A stretch of DNA of 64,000 nt from Psettodes erumei (Eukaryota > Chordata > Actinopteri > Pleuronectiformes > Psettodidae), in contig JAFBJZ010000888.1 in the NCBI GenBank assembly GCA_016785225.1, positions 4,902,501 through 4,966,500 of the forward strand, written 5' to 3'. Both the position numbers and the translations under genes were made by a program. Numbering within the stretch: position 1 is the first letter of the stretch; every line of letters starts with the position of its first letter. This document shows positions 1-13,800 of this stretch, one piece after another. The notes below the pieces were generated by a model that made no database searches, had not been told where the DNA came from, and worked only from the letters and a program-made list of their open reading frames with translations.

Positions 1-131
1 CTGTACACAAAGCGAAAGGAGGGGGGCCGAGGACTAGTAAGTCTCAGAACTACTGTCCAGGAGGAAACGGTGAACCTCCAGGAATATATCGAGAAAATGG
101 CCCCCAAAGACCAACTCCTAAGTGAATGTAA

Positions 132-200
132 AGTAGAGTAGAGTAGAGTAGAGTAAACTTTAATTACCCCAGAGGGAAATTACCGAAATGCCTCAGGCAA
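132..200 (+). repeat. (AGTAG)n run and short repeat nested in the LINE
   Basis: Five copies of a GTAGA unit (about 133-155) are followed by an A-C-T-T-T-A-A-T-T-rich stretch with CCCCAGAGGGAAATT. This resembles the terminal segment (actttattgatccc..gggaaatt type) of a dispersed fish repeat. It sits where the LINE coding frame breaks, so it looks like a later insertion into the LINE. The family name is not certain. Confidence 0.5.
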
Positions 201-218
201 CAAAAACCCAAAAGGGAT

Positions 219-1010
219 GAGGAACCACTGGGCCCATCATGGAAGGACAAGCCCTTGCATGGCATGTACCACCAACAAATTGAAGAAGTGGCTGATATGG
301 ACAAAGCATACCAGTGGCTGGAAAAGGCTGGACTGAAAGACAGCACAGAGGCACTAACCATGGCAGCACAGGAACAGGCCCTAAACACCAGAGCAATAGA
401 GGCTGGGGTCTATCACACCAGACAAGACCCCAGGTGCAGGCTGTGCAGAGAAGGCCCTGAGACAGTCCAACACATCACAGCAGGGTGTAAGGTGCTGGCA
501 GGCAAGGCATACATTGAGTGGCATAACCAGGTAGCGGGCATAGTATACAGGAACATCTGTACAGAGTATGGACTGGAGGTCCCAGGGTCCAGATGGGAGA
601 CACCCCCAAAGGTGACAGAGAACAAACAGGCCAAGATCCTGTGGGACTTCCAGATCCAGACTGACAAGATGGTGATGGCCAATCAGCCTGACATAGTGGT
701 GGTGGATAAACATTGGAAGACAGTGGTAGTGATAGATGTAGCAATCCCCAGCGATAGCAACATCAGAAAGAAAGAACATGAGAAGCTCGAGAAATACCAA
801 GGGCTGAGAGAGGAGATAGAGGAAATGTGGGGTGTGAAGGCAACAGTGGTACCAATAGTGATCGGGGCACTAGGGGCGGTGACCCCCAAGCAGGAAGGAT
901 GGCTCCAACAGATACCAGGAACAACATCAGAGATCTCTGTCCAAAAGAGCGCAATGCTAGGAACAACTAAGACCCTGCGCAGAACCCTCAGACTCCCAGG
1001 CCTCTGGTAG
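219..1010 (+). pseudogene. LINE ORF C-terminal fragment with CCHC knuckle and REL endonuclease domain
   Basis: This frame codes for about 260 residues up to the stop at 1008-1010. It contains a C-X2-C-X8-H-X4-C zinc knuckle (CRLC..H..C, about 435-490). About 70 residues later comes a PD...D arrangement (QPDIVVVD followed by VIDVAIP, about 684-750) with a nearby Lys-rich segment (RKKEHEKLEK). Zinc knuckle plus PD-(D/E)XK-like nuclease at the C terminus is the signature of R2/R4-clade LINEs, which use it to nick the target site. The frame is broken from the upstream part of the same ORF and there is no reverse transcriptase in view, so it is a dead copy. The methionine at 255 is not a real start. 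Confidence 0.75.
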
Positions 1011-4000
1011 AAGACCTGAGTCTGAAGGAGACACCGCCCAGGTGGGCGAGAAGGAGATTTTTTTTTTATATATATGTATATATCAGGACTCTGAATGTTC
1101 TTGACAACATACTATGTTCCAGTGAACCAGCAACCTTCAGTGAGCTGGAATAAACTGTCACATAACCAGATGTGTTAATAGTCATGTCTCCTTGAGAGGA
1201 TAAAAAAGGGTTATTTCTGCTACTATAGTTGCAAGCAAACTTATGAACCTACCACATTACAGTGTCTATTTTATTGAGCTTATATTTTTTGTTTTTGCCT
1301 GTTCATTTAGATTGTGATGTCTGAAACTGCTATAATATCAAACTAAAAGGAAAATGAAACTTCCCCAGTGAGTCTGGCATACCTCCCGCTATCAGATTAG
1401 GGTGTAATCTGGCATTAAACATGTCTTTTTTTTGTAGCTTCTCAAATGGAAGTGTAATTTAGTTTGCGGGCTTTGTGTCTGATATGGAAGTCAAAAGCTC
1501 CTTGTTTCTGAGAAGACAGCAGGCCCCATGGTGTTTATATGTTAATGACATTTTCCAACCATTCACCTGATGCTCCTGTTGCCAAAGCAACAGGCGGCAG
1601 TGAATACCAGATGAAACAAGAACTTTGTCTGTTTTTGTTAGGGACATGGCTTGGGTCAGAATGTGTTTCTTTGGTTTTAAACAAACCAAGAAAGAATATA
1701 AAAAAGATAATCTAGAGATTCAGTAAGAAAAATGCTGTAAAAAATCTACTGTCACTATTTACATGAAATAGTATGTTCGCGTCTTTTCCAAATGCTGCAG
1801 ACAAATTATAAAATGTACAAGATTCATCCAGAATGATGGTTTATTATTATTATTATTAGCCTGGCATAGTCAAGACCATGCTATAAAATGGAGATTAATA
1901 AGGTTTGATTATTGATTATTCCAGCATCATCCTGACCAGTGTAACTTGGGGCACGACCTGACTGAATCAGAAATAAGTGTAGGAGTAGAAAATTTTGACC
2001 GAGTCTGCCGAGACTGCCACCTACTAATCCTTCTCACTGATAGCCTTAGAAAAGATGTCTTCCCCTCATGTGCGCTAACCCCATGACATCCCTATTTCCT
2101 TGGTGTTTCATGCCATGATGACAACAGTGCAATCTAAGACGGGATTAGTGCGTTGAGGCCTGGAACGCGGATCTGACATTCAGTTTGGCAGGGCTAAGCT
2201 TTTTCTGCCGCATTTCATTCACCTTGCTTGTAGTTATGAGAAAATGTCTCAAAGACTAAAAAAATAATACCTGGTCTTTAACTCATCTGGCCTAATTCTT
2301 AAAATGATCCTGTATATTTTACCATCACACTGTATTTGTTTTCTCTCCCACCTTCGTAGCACATGTTGCCATGGCAGCACATCTTTTGCCTCGCCTCTGC
2401 CTTCATACTTAGTGCTGCAACACAAAATGAAGAGTTGGCTCAACTTCTTGATTAATGGACAAACTAATTGGTACTTCTTCAGTAACCATTGCAGGTCAAG
2501 GCTGTTAAGCTGCACTGCACTCATCCTGGTGGGTGCCATTGACCCCTGTTCGAGCATGTACTCACTACATCCACGGACTGCCCTGCTCTTTCCTGTTCTG
2601 CTCAGCCAGTAATTAGTCTCCCCCATGGACCTGCCCCTCCCCAGACTTAGGTTAAGGAGGGCATTTCTAAAGATGACCCAACTTGACATTAAACTGTTGT
2701 TCATTGAAAATATCTCCCACTTGGAAGGTGGCCCAGTGGAGCCCCCCAACTCCTGTTCTCCTGATGACACTGAGAGATAGTTCTGTTGTGAAAGAAAGAA
2801 TGAGGGCTTGTTTTTTACATGGCAAAGAAGCCAGGGACAGGAAGGAATTAATATTCATGTGAACATCTGACAGGAAGTTTCTGATAATCCACTGAATGTG
2901 AGAGGATTTGCTGCTTCTGTCAGTCCCTGTGCAGAGAGAAGTGTTTCCTGTAGCTTTTTGTCCACGCCAGTTCAGACATTGCTTAACCAAATGTCACTGA
3001 CTAGTTAGAGGCATTAGAGAAAAAAGTGATATAGATACAAAAAAACAAAAAAATGTTCACCAAAATGATACTGGCCTGATTCCTGGACCTTTCCCCAAAC
3101 AACCACGTCTCCACTCATATTTTACACCATAATGTGTGGTAATGTCCATCTTCTAAAGGATGTGTTTACGTTGAAAAAAATGCACAAAAAGAGATATCTA
3201 AATGGTTTGTTTATGGACAGTTTTGAAGGTGCCAGTGTAGTTCTTTGTCCTTTGTGCCGTGTTTGATGCTTTTGTTTGAGCACTCTACTAACTCAATCAG
3301 TTTTATTTATACATCACCAAATCATGTAAAGAGGAAACTTTTCAACAAGATTAGGTCTAGACATTATTGTCATACATTATACATACATACATTATTATAT
3401 TTACAGACAGACTATTTACAGACTTGCTGCAAAGCTCGCCCCCACTTAATCGACAACAATAGCATGCGGGTCAGTACAATGCTGTTGTGTGTGTTTGAGC
3501 TTTTAACAAGGTCACTTTTCAAGTTCTGTTTCCTCATAAATGCGTCCAGCATTGCATCATGTGGCAGCGGACTCTTCGTTGCATCTTGGCATGCAGTGTA
3601 CCTGCGACAAAGGCTAATTATTTACTGCAAGGACCAGCACAGTTCACAGTGCCGTAATTGGAAACTCTATTGAAGCTGTAAATACAGCAACCTCTTCTTT
3701 GCTGTCAGTGGGGGGATTTCGCTTTTTCCACATTGGGCCCACTGCAGACATTATTCTCCTGGCTTGTTGTCAAGAAGAGGTTCAGTCGCACAGACTGCTC
3801 CAAAACCAGCTGTGGAGTAGAACAAAAGAAAATGAGATGGCAATGGAGGAGGAGACATTTTGTTTCATGCACAAGTTCTGTTCATGCTACACTGCCTGGC
3901 TCACACCAGTGGAAGGTCGATAGAACATCAGCTACTGCCGCTGAGGAGCGGTCAGCAACACATCTTGTTTACGACGCCGTGAAAGTAAATGGATTTGTTT

Positions 4001-4692
4001 GGATCTGCACCTAATTTGAAATGCAGTAATGAAGCAGTCTGTTACAATGCCGCTGCCAGCCCTCAAACACCATCCAACAATAGAGAAGGTCCTCGCTTGG
4101 GTTTTGATTATATAGTACACAGTATATTATTGGTGGACAAATTGCATCGCAACTCTCAAAGCCGTTCAGGTTTATTAGACACAAAATGCTGCAGCGCACA
4201 AACTCAGTGGTTGTGTTCGGTTTGAGGTCTTTTAGCAGTCATTATTTTTCTGTGATTGCGACGTTAGCGTGCTGTTTCTGTTCATGTTACATTTTAGTAC
4301 ACACATCTCTCAACAGAGATTTATAAAACCTCAGTCATCTGATTTAAGTACAGTGACAACACGTGTTTGAGTGGATCCAGGTAGTGTTTGGGTTTCTGGC
4401 TCAAAACCTTTTTACAATGCTGTCTGCATGGAGTCATAGCAATTCAACAAAGAAAAAAAAAATCCTAAAAGGTGGTAAATGTAGTCCCAACAGTGAACAA
4501 TGAGATCTGTTGCTGAAGGATTAATGCTCCTTAACTTGTGTGGTTTTAGCATGTGAAAGCTGAAAAGGGCAAACCATGGATGTTTTATTGCAGTAGATTT
4601 AAAACGATGCAGCAACAACTGCACCATGTATTTTTTTTTTTAATCCCTATTAGGATATAAATTAAACAATAAATCTCTTTTTTTCCTTGCAG

Positions 4693-4805
4693 GTTAACAG
4701 GATTTACCATCCCACCGCCTGTGACCAGTTCTGGTTCCATTTTTTCACTGAGGCTTACCAGCGACTTTGCAGTAAGTGCTCATGGATTCAAGGCGGCTTA
4801 TGAAG
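4693..4805 (+). CDS. csmd3: Exon 1 of window: C-terminal part of CUB1
   Basis: The exon is 113 nt. It enters in phase 2 (first base completes a codon) and leaves in phase 1 at GAAG|gtaagg. It encodes LTGFTIPPPVTSSGS and then TSDFAVSAHGFKAAYE, the last strands of a CUB domain, with the acidic D of the S-D-F motif that often helps bind calcium. The upstream half of CUB1, with its cysteines, is in an exon before the window. Its length and phases equal those of the final exons of CUB2 and CUB3. Position in the array (before a Sushi starting SSSCGNPG) makes this CUB1. Confidence 0.93.
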
Positions 4806-7800
4806 GTAAGGACTATTTTCTGCTCTCTGCCTCATACTGACATTAGCAATGGGCATTTGTTTGGGACATGAAAGAAAAATGGAATTTGAGTTAGAGAACA
4901 TGATGAGGCCAGCTCTTCATAAAGTGGGTCTTCATTTAGAAGAAAAATCCATCAACCGGGAGAAGTAGCTACCATTTATTCTTAAGAGAGGGACCTGTGA
5001 TCACACTCTGCCTGATTTCCTGTAGGACTTCCACTGTTGAGTTATGGAAACATTAGGTGCCTCAATTAAGCAAATTAATCTCATATTTTCCAAATCAACA
5101 TCCCTCCCCCCAAAGTCCTGAACCTTTTTTGCGACTCCAGAGGTGCATCTGAAATTGCATGGCAGATGGCGATGGGAATTAGTCGAACTAATGGATCTGC
5201 CGAGTTATCTGTGTTGCAGCCGAGCTGGGTGCAGCAGGGAGCTATCTAAATATGAACTATCCTTCTGTGACCATGGCGCTCACCCCTACTTTCCCCCTCT
5301 GCTTCTTCTTGTAAACTCTGTTGCTCTCCCTCTTTCTCAGTTTCTTTTATATGATAGTTCTGTCTGAAGCATTTCATTCCTCTCTCCCTCATTTTGTCAT
5401 CCTCCTTCCTTTCCTTCGACTGTCTATCCATTTGCTGTTTGTCTGCTCCTCTCATCCACTTTCCTCTTTACTTTCTGTTCCCTTACCTTCTGCTGCACTA
5501 ACAGGCTGACCCCATCCTCAAAGCTTGCTCCTCCTCCCTTCCATGATGTCCTTTAACCCCCCCCACCTGCCCCAGAACTGACCAGTCCAGGACCTTTTAT
5601 CTCTCTGTCTCTTGCTCTGTTTATCTTCTTCTCTTGTCTGCTTCTAGCTCTTTCTCTGTCTCCAGTGGATGCCTTGGTTGAATTGGATCTTGTTCTTCTA
5701 CCTCCATGTTTTGCCTGTGTAATCGGCAACAGAATTTCATGCTGATTTGGATGTCAATCACATTTTGTTGCACATGATGCACAAATATTTTCCATCAATC
5801 AGTACTGAGGAGTAATAAGAACAGTGGACAGTATTTTCCACTAAAGACAACAGGGGATATTATATCAGCACAATTTATTTGTGCTAATTGTGTTTCTGTA
5901 TTGTCATTTTTAATGTATAGGTGATTTTGAATTACAGACAAAACTGTGGTATGGTTATACCCAGACCACAGCAGACAGTTCAGTTTCTTATGACTATCGT
6001 TCATACTTTAATAGCCTGGTGTTACAACACAGTACACGGTACACACCATAAATATTTAAACAACTATCTAAGTAGTATGGTATTGTCTCCCCAGAAATCT
6101 TGATATGACTGTGCTATGAATTTTTAACAATGTATTACAAACATACACAAAAAGTGAATAGAACACCCTATGTTGGGTGTTAAATGATGGTACAACAGTA
6201 GATTATGATGGTGAAATTTAATAATCTGCATGAATAATAAAAGTTACTTGGTTGGTCATCCTTATCAGTGCCATCTGAGATATATTCCCATCAGCGTGAT
6301 TATCATGTACACTTTTCATTCTTTTCAGTGAGAGACTCTTATGACTGGCACATATAAAACAAACATTGTACTTACCCATAATGCATCAACTTGCAAACTG
6401 TGTGTGTCTTTCTTCCTTGTTATGCAGATATGGCTAGCTACATCTGACACATGAATATGTATGTGCGGCTCATCGCTATGGCTGAAAATGTGTGATGCTT
6501 GTAGACTCTCTGAGCTGATTGAATCATGACTACAATTAAGTGGATTTGAATCTGCATGTATAAGAAGGACACAGTGAAGGACACAGCACGATGGAATCTA
6601 ATTGCTTGGCGACCTGTCAATCTCCTGTCAAGTACGCTGGAATGAAACCTGCCTCCAACTTTCTGTGAATTTTACTGCCGATTAGTGCCCATACTCTTTG
6701 CTGTTGTCGTAACACCTTCAGTGTGATCCTGAACCCTTCACTCTTAAGCACCTATTGAAAGGGTCAAGCTTTATTAATTAAGGAACAGAGATATGGGGGC
6801 CTCTTCCAACACAGCCAAACAGTAGTCACTAGTGCTTGTAGCTCACCAAGGGGTGGAGAAAGGCCGCAATTGTGCGTCGAATATGTACCAAGCTGAGAGT
6901 AATGCCGTCTGCTTGGCCTTTGTTGAATGTTGTGTACTTGCAATGAAAACATTGCCGTGCAGATAAAAACCTGTCTTGATGCCATTTCAACCTGCCCTTT
7001 CTTTGGAAAAGTCTTTGAAAGACAGCTGACCCATAAAACATAATTTCATCTTTTCTCCCCAAATCATTTCACTCGTCCCTCCTCCGCGGCAATGCAGCAC
7101 GTCCTCCGCTTGCATGTGTGTGCGTGCGAGCACGTGTGAGCACGTTTTGTTTACCAGATGCCCTGTGTTCCAGCATGGGTTCAGTCAATACTCAGCATGA
7201 AAATCCAGCTCAGCAGCCAGTCAAGCAGCCAAACAGGCAGTCTACACAAGGAGGCCCCTGTGGGGAAAATGTGCTGCTTGTGTGCTCGCAAACGCTGCCA
7301 CTCCGTCAAAACTTCCATCTTCTTCAAAGGGCTACATAGTCATTAGATATACAGGCGAAATAAATAGCTCAGCCCCAGAGAAATCTCGCACCCAACTACC
7401 TCATTTACTAGTTCATATAACTCACTCGTTACTACTGTGATGAGGGATAATGCATGACAGTCTGTCTGAAAGCCACCGTAGGTAGAAATTGTAGCTGTTG
7501 GTTTGTTATGATGACCTGGGCTTTTAATTTTTTCTGTGACTGTTTTTCCTGGAGACATTTTTGTAGAGATTTAAAGCACAGAGCTGTTTTCCTGTACTCT
7601 TTTTAGGTTACAGAAAGGTCAGAGAGATTTCCCTGTGTTAAAATTCATTTGAATATTATTGAATGGCATGGATTCTGTGGCATCCCAAAGCTATCCGTTG
7701 TGGATTGTGAGCACCATATGCACTGTTTTTAACCAGGCTATATTTTGCAGATTAGATGATTCTTTGTGAGATTAAGTACTCCACTGGCATTTTATTAGTT

Positions 7801-10800
7801 TTGCTTGCATCTACTTTCCCACCCTGAAGTGAAGCTTGTATGGGTTTTCATTAGGTTTATCTTCAGCCCAGCCCCTGGTGCTTCGAAGCAGCTGTTTTCC
7901 TATTGTTCACTTATATCAACAGTTTATTTATGGTTCTCCAGACAGCAACACTTGTTAGCTCAGGGGTAACACTGTGTCTACAAATTTTGTTTTTTTTTTA
8001 AGGGGTTCTTCCAACCCTCACAATAGCAGAAGTCCTGATTTGATGTTAAGTGCATGCTGCTATTCAATGTACTCATTTTCCAGTTTCACATTCAAATTTG
8101 CAGCTACTGTTGCTGCAGCTGAAGCACATATGGTTTCTTTCTGCCTGCAATGAAAGGCCTCATCTGAAGCAGCTTCAAATATCTGTAACTTATCTGTAAA
8201 TTTATTCAAGGGCCAAGTCTGTCTGAGGCAACAAAGGGCAATGCCTCAGTGCTGGTATAATTACAGATGGGATGCATCTGTTGCTTTGTAATTAGTGACC
8301 TGAGGTGAGTCCAAAACGTGGACTTGTGGAAATGAGTGTTTGGTTTTTCTCTACATAGTTTTCATGAGAACAACTCCCAGAAAGTAATGCATATCTGATA
8401 GATACTGTAAGTCAATTTGATGGTAATGTTTTGAATGAAGGTCAGATTAGTACAAAAAAAATCAGTGTGCACATGACCATTTATTAAAACCTGTGCAGGA
8501 GGCTGCACAGTAATTATTGTGAGAGGCAGGGAGTTCATGTTTTTTATGTAAGATATTTGAATGCATCATAACCTTGCATGGAGAAAATACAGCTACATTT
8601 TTCAGAAAATATGGTGTCATCAGGGAAGATAAGTTCGGTTATTACATTTTTCTATGGTTGAGTGCAATTTGCCTGATCTCCCTGCAACATCTGGCATCTG
8701 AAATTAGAGCTCTCTGATCAGGGGCAGGCTGAGGTTCACAGGGTACAGGCTGCTTTTGGGATATGACGCATACCACACTGCATGAAGTTCAGAGTTCTCA
8801 TCGCATCCAAGTCACACAACACGCATACACAACACGCAAACACTAGAAAATGATAGAAGTCCTGTTGCATCCTTACCACACAGTTCATACTGTATGTTAC
8901 AGTGATTTGAGTGACCAAAATAAAACAAAAAAATCTGTTTCAAGCTAAAGTATGCCCACAATGCATCTCTGGGTGATGTTCAATCAATGTATTTTCTCTG
9001 ATCCCAAACCAAGCCATTTAATATATGCCGATTTTTTCCCCATACAGCTGCAGAATGCACATTCAACTTTTGATAAGCTAACATTAGTATATAGTAGAAT
9101 AGTAGATAAGATGCACTTCATTCAATGTAAATACCACAAGATCATACTTGATCTGATGCACTGGTTCTGCAGTATCGGACCTTATTTTCCTCTCGTCATC
9201 ACTGGCACAATTCTTCAGCAGTAAGTCATCCATGAAAAGTATGGCAGCCTTGTTCAGCATCCAGGCTTGGCTGATTTGAAGTGTTTTTTGTTTGGTTGGC
9301 CTGTTAAATAGGTAAACTATTGCATGCCTTTGCTATTCTCATGTCACCATCACTCTCCTTGTAAGGTAAACATCCCATCACAGGCTAGTTGTGAGATGAA
9401 GGGCTTTCTGTTGAAAACTGTTTGTGGTCAGTGGGAGTTCTGAGTAGCATCTGGTTGCACACACAGCAGTGTGTTGAATTTTAATCTGGCATCTGCATCA
9501 AACTGTAAAGGGTCTGTTGTGGTGAGTTTGTAGATATTTAGATTCCCTTTGATGTGCTTTGTCATATTTTGTTGAACTCCACAAATCTTAAATTTCAAAC
9601 AAATAAATATCAATTTCACAGGTGCGCTGCGACTCCCATGGAGCCATATTTGCTTTTTTGTTGTCAAGGATCATGTGGAGCCATGAAGGGATGCATTTAT
9701 TCAGAGCAGTCTGCAGTACAGAGCTGCATTTGACAATAACAGTGATGCATGACTACAGAATAATTCAGCAGATCAAACGACCTTGGATTATTTTTTTAAT
9801 GTATGTAGGGATTGCTCAACAGTATGGATGGTACTTTAGCTTTATAGGTTAAACTGACCATATACATATGATATATGAAATTTGTTCACAGCACTGTGGC
9901 TTATTTATTGGAGGTGAACGTATGTCAGTGTGTCAACTTCAGGCTGCCTAACCTCATGGTTGACCTTAAAATTTGTGTAAACAGTAGTTTACATATTTGC
10001 TAATGCAAAGACCTGGAGCTTTATAGAAAATCACTTTGCGGACTTGCCGTCCCCATCTCACCACTGACCTCTGCACTGGTCAGATGTCAGTCCTGCATGG
10101 AATCTCAACTGTGCTTCTTCCTCCTCCCCCTCTACCATCAGTCATCCCTTGGTTTGCCCGTCTTTTACAAAAACATTACTCAAATAGACTGTCAGTTTCC
10201 TTTCTCTGTGAAATTTGTGAATTAGTTGTGGAAGGAGATTGTTTAGTAATAGAAAAAGATCTAAAATAACTGCTCGGACAACACACAGATAATGAACTCA
10301 TTATATATACAATGTTCTGCATGAATGTACTGTACTATACTGTTCCTAACACAGATTAATTGAAAGGAGTTTTGTGTAAATATTAGTATTAAAATGTTGA
10401 AATCTGAATCAGAGCCCCAGATCATAAAGTTTCTAGTCAACTGCGAGGATTGTAGAAGACATTGTATATGGGTTTTCTTGTTATTTAATATTGATTTTAT
10501 GGTTGGAATTAGTATACCGTCAGTGGCGCTTTGGAATTTTAGGCTGATATGGTGACTAATTTCTGTCTCTGTCAACATTACATATGCTCTGAGGTACTCT
10601 TTCCTCCCTTTATTCCTCTTGTGATCTGTTGGAATTTCCTTCTGCTCACAGACATAAACAGCCGTCAGCTGATGCTGAGGATTTATATTGCATTCATTAG
10701 ATATATGTGTATGAGGGATGTGTACGTGAACATCTGCAGTGGAAAATGGATTAATAATTAGATTTCAAAATAGATTCCTGGAAATTAAAATGAGAAAATG

Positions 10801-13800
10801 TGACTTCACAGATGTGGCTGTCAGGAGCTCGAAAATACTCCTCCCTATCTCTCTCCATCTATCCATGGATCCGTAACACACAGTTTATGGTCGTGTAAAA
10901 ATGGCTTTCTGTCTCCTGGCTTGCCAGTTGGAATAATTAGCCTCAAACAGATGGCACTTATCAGTCATGATCAGTCACAAGCTGGAGGATGGAAGTAAGT
11001 TTTATATTCTTACCATGAGGACAACTCTGGATCTAATCAGGTCTAATTGGGTTGTATTGATCAATACCCACAAATTTGGTTATGTAGGCTTCTTTACCAC
11101 AACACTATATGGCCATAGTAATGGAATAAAACAAATATCGTTACTGTTTCATATTGTTTTTAAGTGTGTATGTTTTTTTTTTTACAGAGCTGATCCTCTG
11201 GATGATAATTACTGAAATATCATACCTCATTGTGTCTTAATTATTCTTGGCTTCAAATTGCTGTCATAAGCTTGATACTGTTTCAGTTAAATACAGAACC
11301 TGTGCACAGGGAGTTAAAAAAAACTGAGGATGCTAATGACTTAAGTTGTTTTAACATTTGCGAACACAATTACAAGCTTGTTTATATGGTGACCCAGATG
11401 CCTTTAGAAAGACTTTATTTGCTGTTTAAATAATTGGTTTTACAAACCAACTCTCCTTGTTCAGGTTGATTGCAGTTTCCAACAGCCAAAAGGAGCTGAG
11501 GTGATTAGTTTGCAGTCTGGTTCACACAGATATTGAAAGTATAGTGATATGAGCTCAGGTCAGACCCACTCCTGCTTTCGAGCTGAATAGTCAACACTTA
11601 GAGTCAATTTAAAAGCTAACATGTAACTCCTGAGGCAAAAAGAAACTGATGATGTGTTATTGCCCTGTACTGCAGCACCAAATTAAACCTTTGCTGATAA
11701 ATGTTTTGCGGGCTGGACGTGTGCAGGGGAATTTTGACAGAGACGGAGTTATGGTGGTCTAATAGAGGAGAGAAATGTAGTGAAAGATGGTGTTCAACCT
11801 AAAGAATACAGGACTGAACAGCTCTTTGGCCTGTTTATCACAACTTACACTAGATCTTTATCAGAATTATCTTCCAGCAGACTCCCGAGGAGTAAATTGG
11901 TCATCAGCACTTTGGTTCTGTCAGTGCATGAGCAATATGGAATAGTGCTAATAATTCCTAGCATTGCTTTCTTGTGGACGATATATCACTTCAATATGTC
12001 ATCTTCAAAGTTGTGTCTGCCAAGGGATTTAAGATAATATAATGCAATTTTGTACAAGTTATATTATTTTTCATTGTTACTGTTGTTCTGTCGCATGCAG
12101 GTCTTAATCTGTAATATCTGTGTTTGTGCCATAATATGCAGTAAATGATAGATACACAACAGGTACAGTAATGAGGAGGTAGAGACTAGATGGTGCAATC
12201 ATGCAATGAAGCAGTGGGCATTCAATTTGAAATATAGTAATGTCATTCTGTTGATACACGTGCTTTATGATCTCGTGGTGACATTTGCCAGCTATTAACA
12301 GTTTGTAGACTCTAGTACTAAGATTACTGACATTCATATCAAACACAGGCAGCCAAAATGATGAAAATTAAACCTAATGGCATTTACACTTGTGAGCAGA
12401 GACAAAATCCAGGAACGCTGGTATATGTTTTGTACAGCAACACACAACACATTTCTGTTTTTTGGTTTCAGTCTTCTCTTTCTATTTTCCAGAGCTGAGA
12501 AGCAGTTCATGTGGAAACCCCGGGGTTCCACCCAAAGGCATACTGAATGGAACCCATTTCAACATAGGCGACAAGATACGGTACCGGTGCGTCACCGGCT
12601 ATGTCCTCGATGGACATTCACTCCTCACCTGTGTCACCAATGCAGCTGGCGTGTCGGTGTGGGACTTTCCTGTGCCAATCTGCAGAGGTGAGGATGTTTT
12701 ATTGCTGAATAAAGCTAATGATCATTTTAACTGCATGTGATGGCTCCTGCTTTCTTGAGCCAACTTTTTCTCCCAGCTGTATGATGTGATTAAATGGTGT
12801 CACAGAGAATACATGATGTTATCTACATATTTAAGGGTTTGTTTGGACCTTTCTGTCATTTGATTTCCATGAATTGCTTAAAGTAAATTGCTTTTCAGTG
12901 ATTGACAGTTTGATGGCTGTGTGACTGGTTGGCTGGTCTGTGGCACAGATGTATCAAGTCTTCATCAGATATATAAATTTATTTGCAATCTGATGGGATG
13001 GAATGGTTTTAATCATGTTGAAGAAGTTGATTAGAGCCTCAGTGGCAAGAAAGGTTAATTAAATATTTATTTCTGCAGAGGAGGCAGCTTAAATACATTA
13101 CCAGCATAAGCAGGAGTCATACATCCAGATTTTTGCAGCTCCGTTTCTGCTGTGCTGTGACTTTACTGGGGACTTGGAAGTGTACAGGTCTTTCTGATTT
13201 GATTATAACAAAGTGTGGTACTGTTCTGATTCAGTGACCTGTAAGGGAGCCTGATGTTTTGGTCACCTCTCTTCTCACACTGCCTGGGTAGCAACACTCA
13301 GTTACATGAGCTACACGACCAAGTCTGTTATTTCCATCCAAAAACGTCGGACAGTTAGAAAATCTCTCCACCCTCAGTTTTAGTTGATTGTGGTTACCCA
13401 CCAGCTCCTGAAAAACTCAATGGAACAGTGGCAGCATGAACAAAGGGGCGCAGCAGGGAGAAAGACAGTTCTGACAGTCAAGGGGATTTCAAATGACAAT
13501 GCCACATTATTCAGTCATACCTGAAACTTGTGCAAATGCACTATTTACTGTGCACCTTTTCATTCTGCCTGGCAGACTGAATATACTGGAACTGCTGGTA
13601 CACAAATATGGCAGCTATATGTGGAAAATTCTTAATCATTAAGTTTTCTGTCTGAAACCAGACTGTAACCCTTGTTACCTTTGAATATAAAAGACAAATA
13701 ATTAGTTTGGAGCAGTCACGTCTCCATTATTGAGAAATCTCTGGAGAAGATAGCAGATGGAACATTTTGCAAGTTTGCATTTGAATATAGCTCAGGTTTC

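Larger units (their letters stand above)
1..1085 (+). mobile_element. 3' end of an R2/R4-type (restriction-like endonuclease) LINE, decayed
   Basis: The fragment carries the C-terminal coding part of a non-LTR retrotransposon followed by a short 3' region ending in a T-run and TA-rich sequence (about 1058-1083). From base 1, frame 1 reads a GGRGL motif and a Glu-rich stretch typical of the region after the reverse transcriptase, and it hits a stop at 139-141. The coding sequence resumes in another frame from about 219. The 5' part of the element, including reverse transcriptase, is outside the window or missing. Dong/R4 or Rex6-like elements of fish are the likeliest match. The element lies in the same orientation as the host gene. 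Confidence 0.75.
1..4692 (+). other. csmd3: Intron (3' part) interrupting CUB1
   Basis: This is the downstream part of the intron that splits CUB1. It ends in a pyrimidine-rich stretch and AG at 4691-4692. Positions 1 to about 1085 hold a LINE fragment with a nested repeat. From about 1085 to 4690 I see only AT-rich unique-looking sequence and a short (TTA)n run near 1841. Open frames in it, such as one on the minus strand at 2249-2770, have no recognisable domain. Confidence 0.8.

Noticed and set aside
2249..2770. Minus-strand open frame of 173 codons in the first intron
   Set aside because: No recognisable domain, low-complexity codon use and no splice or promoter context; expected by chance in a long intron.
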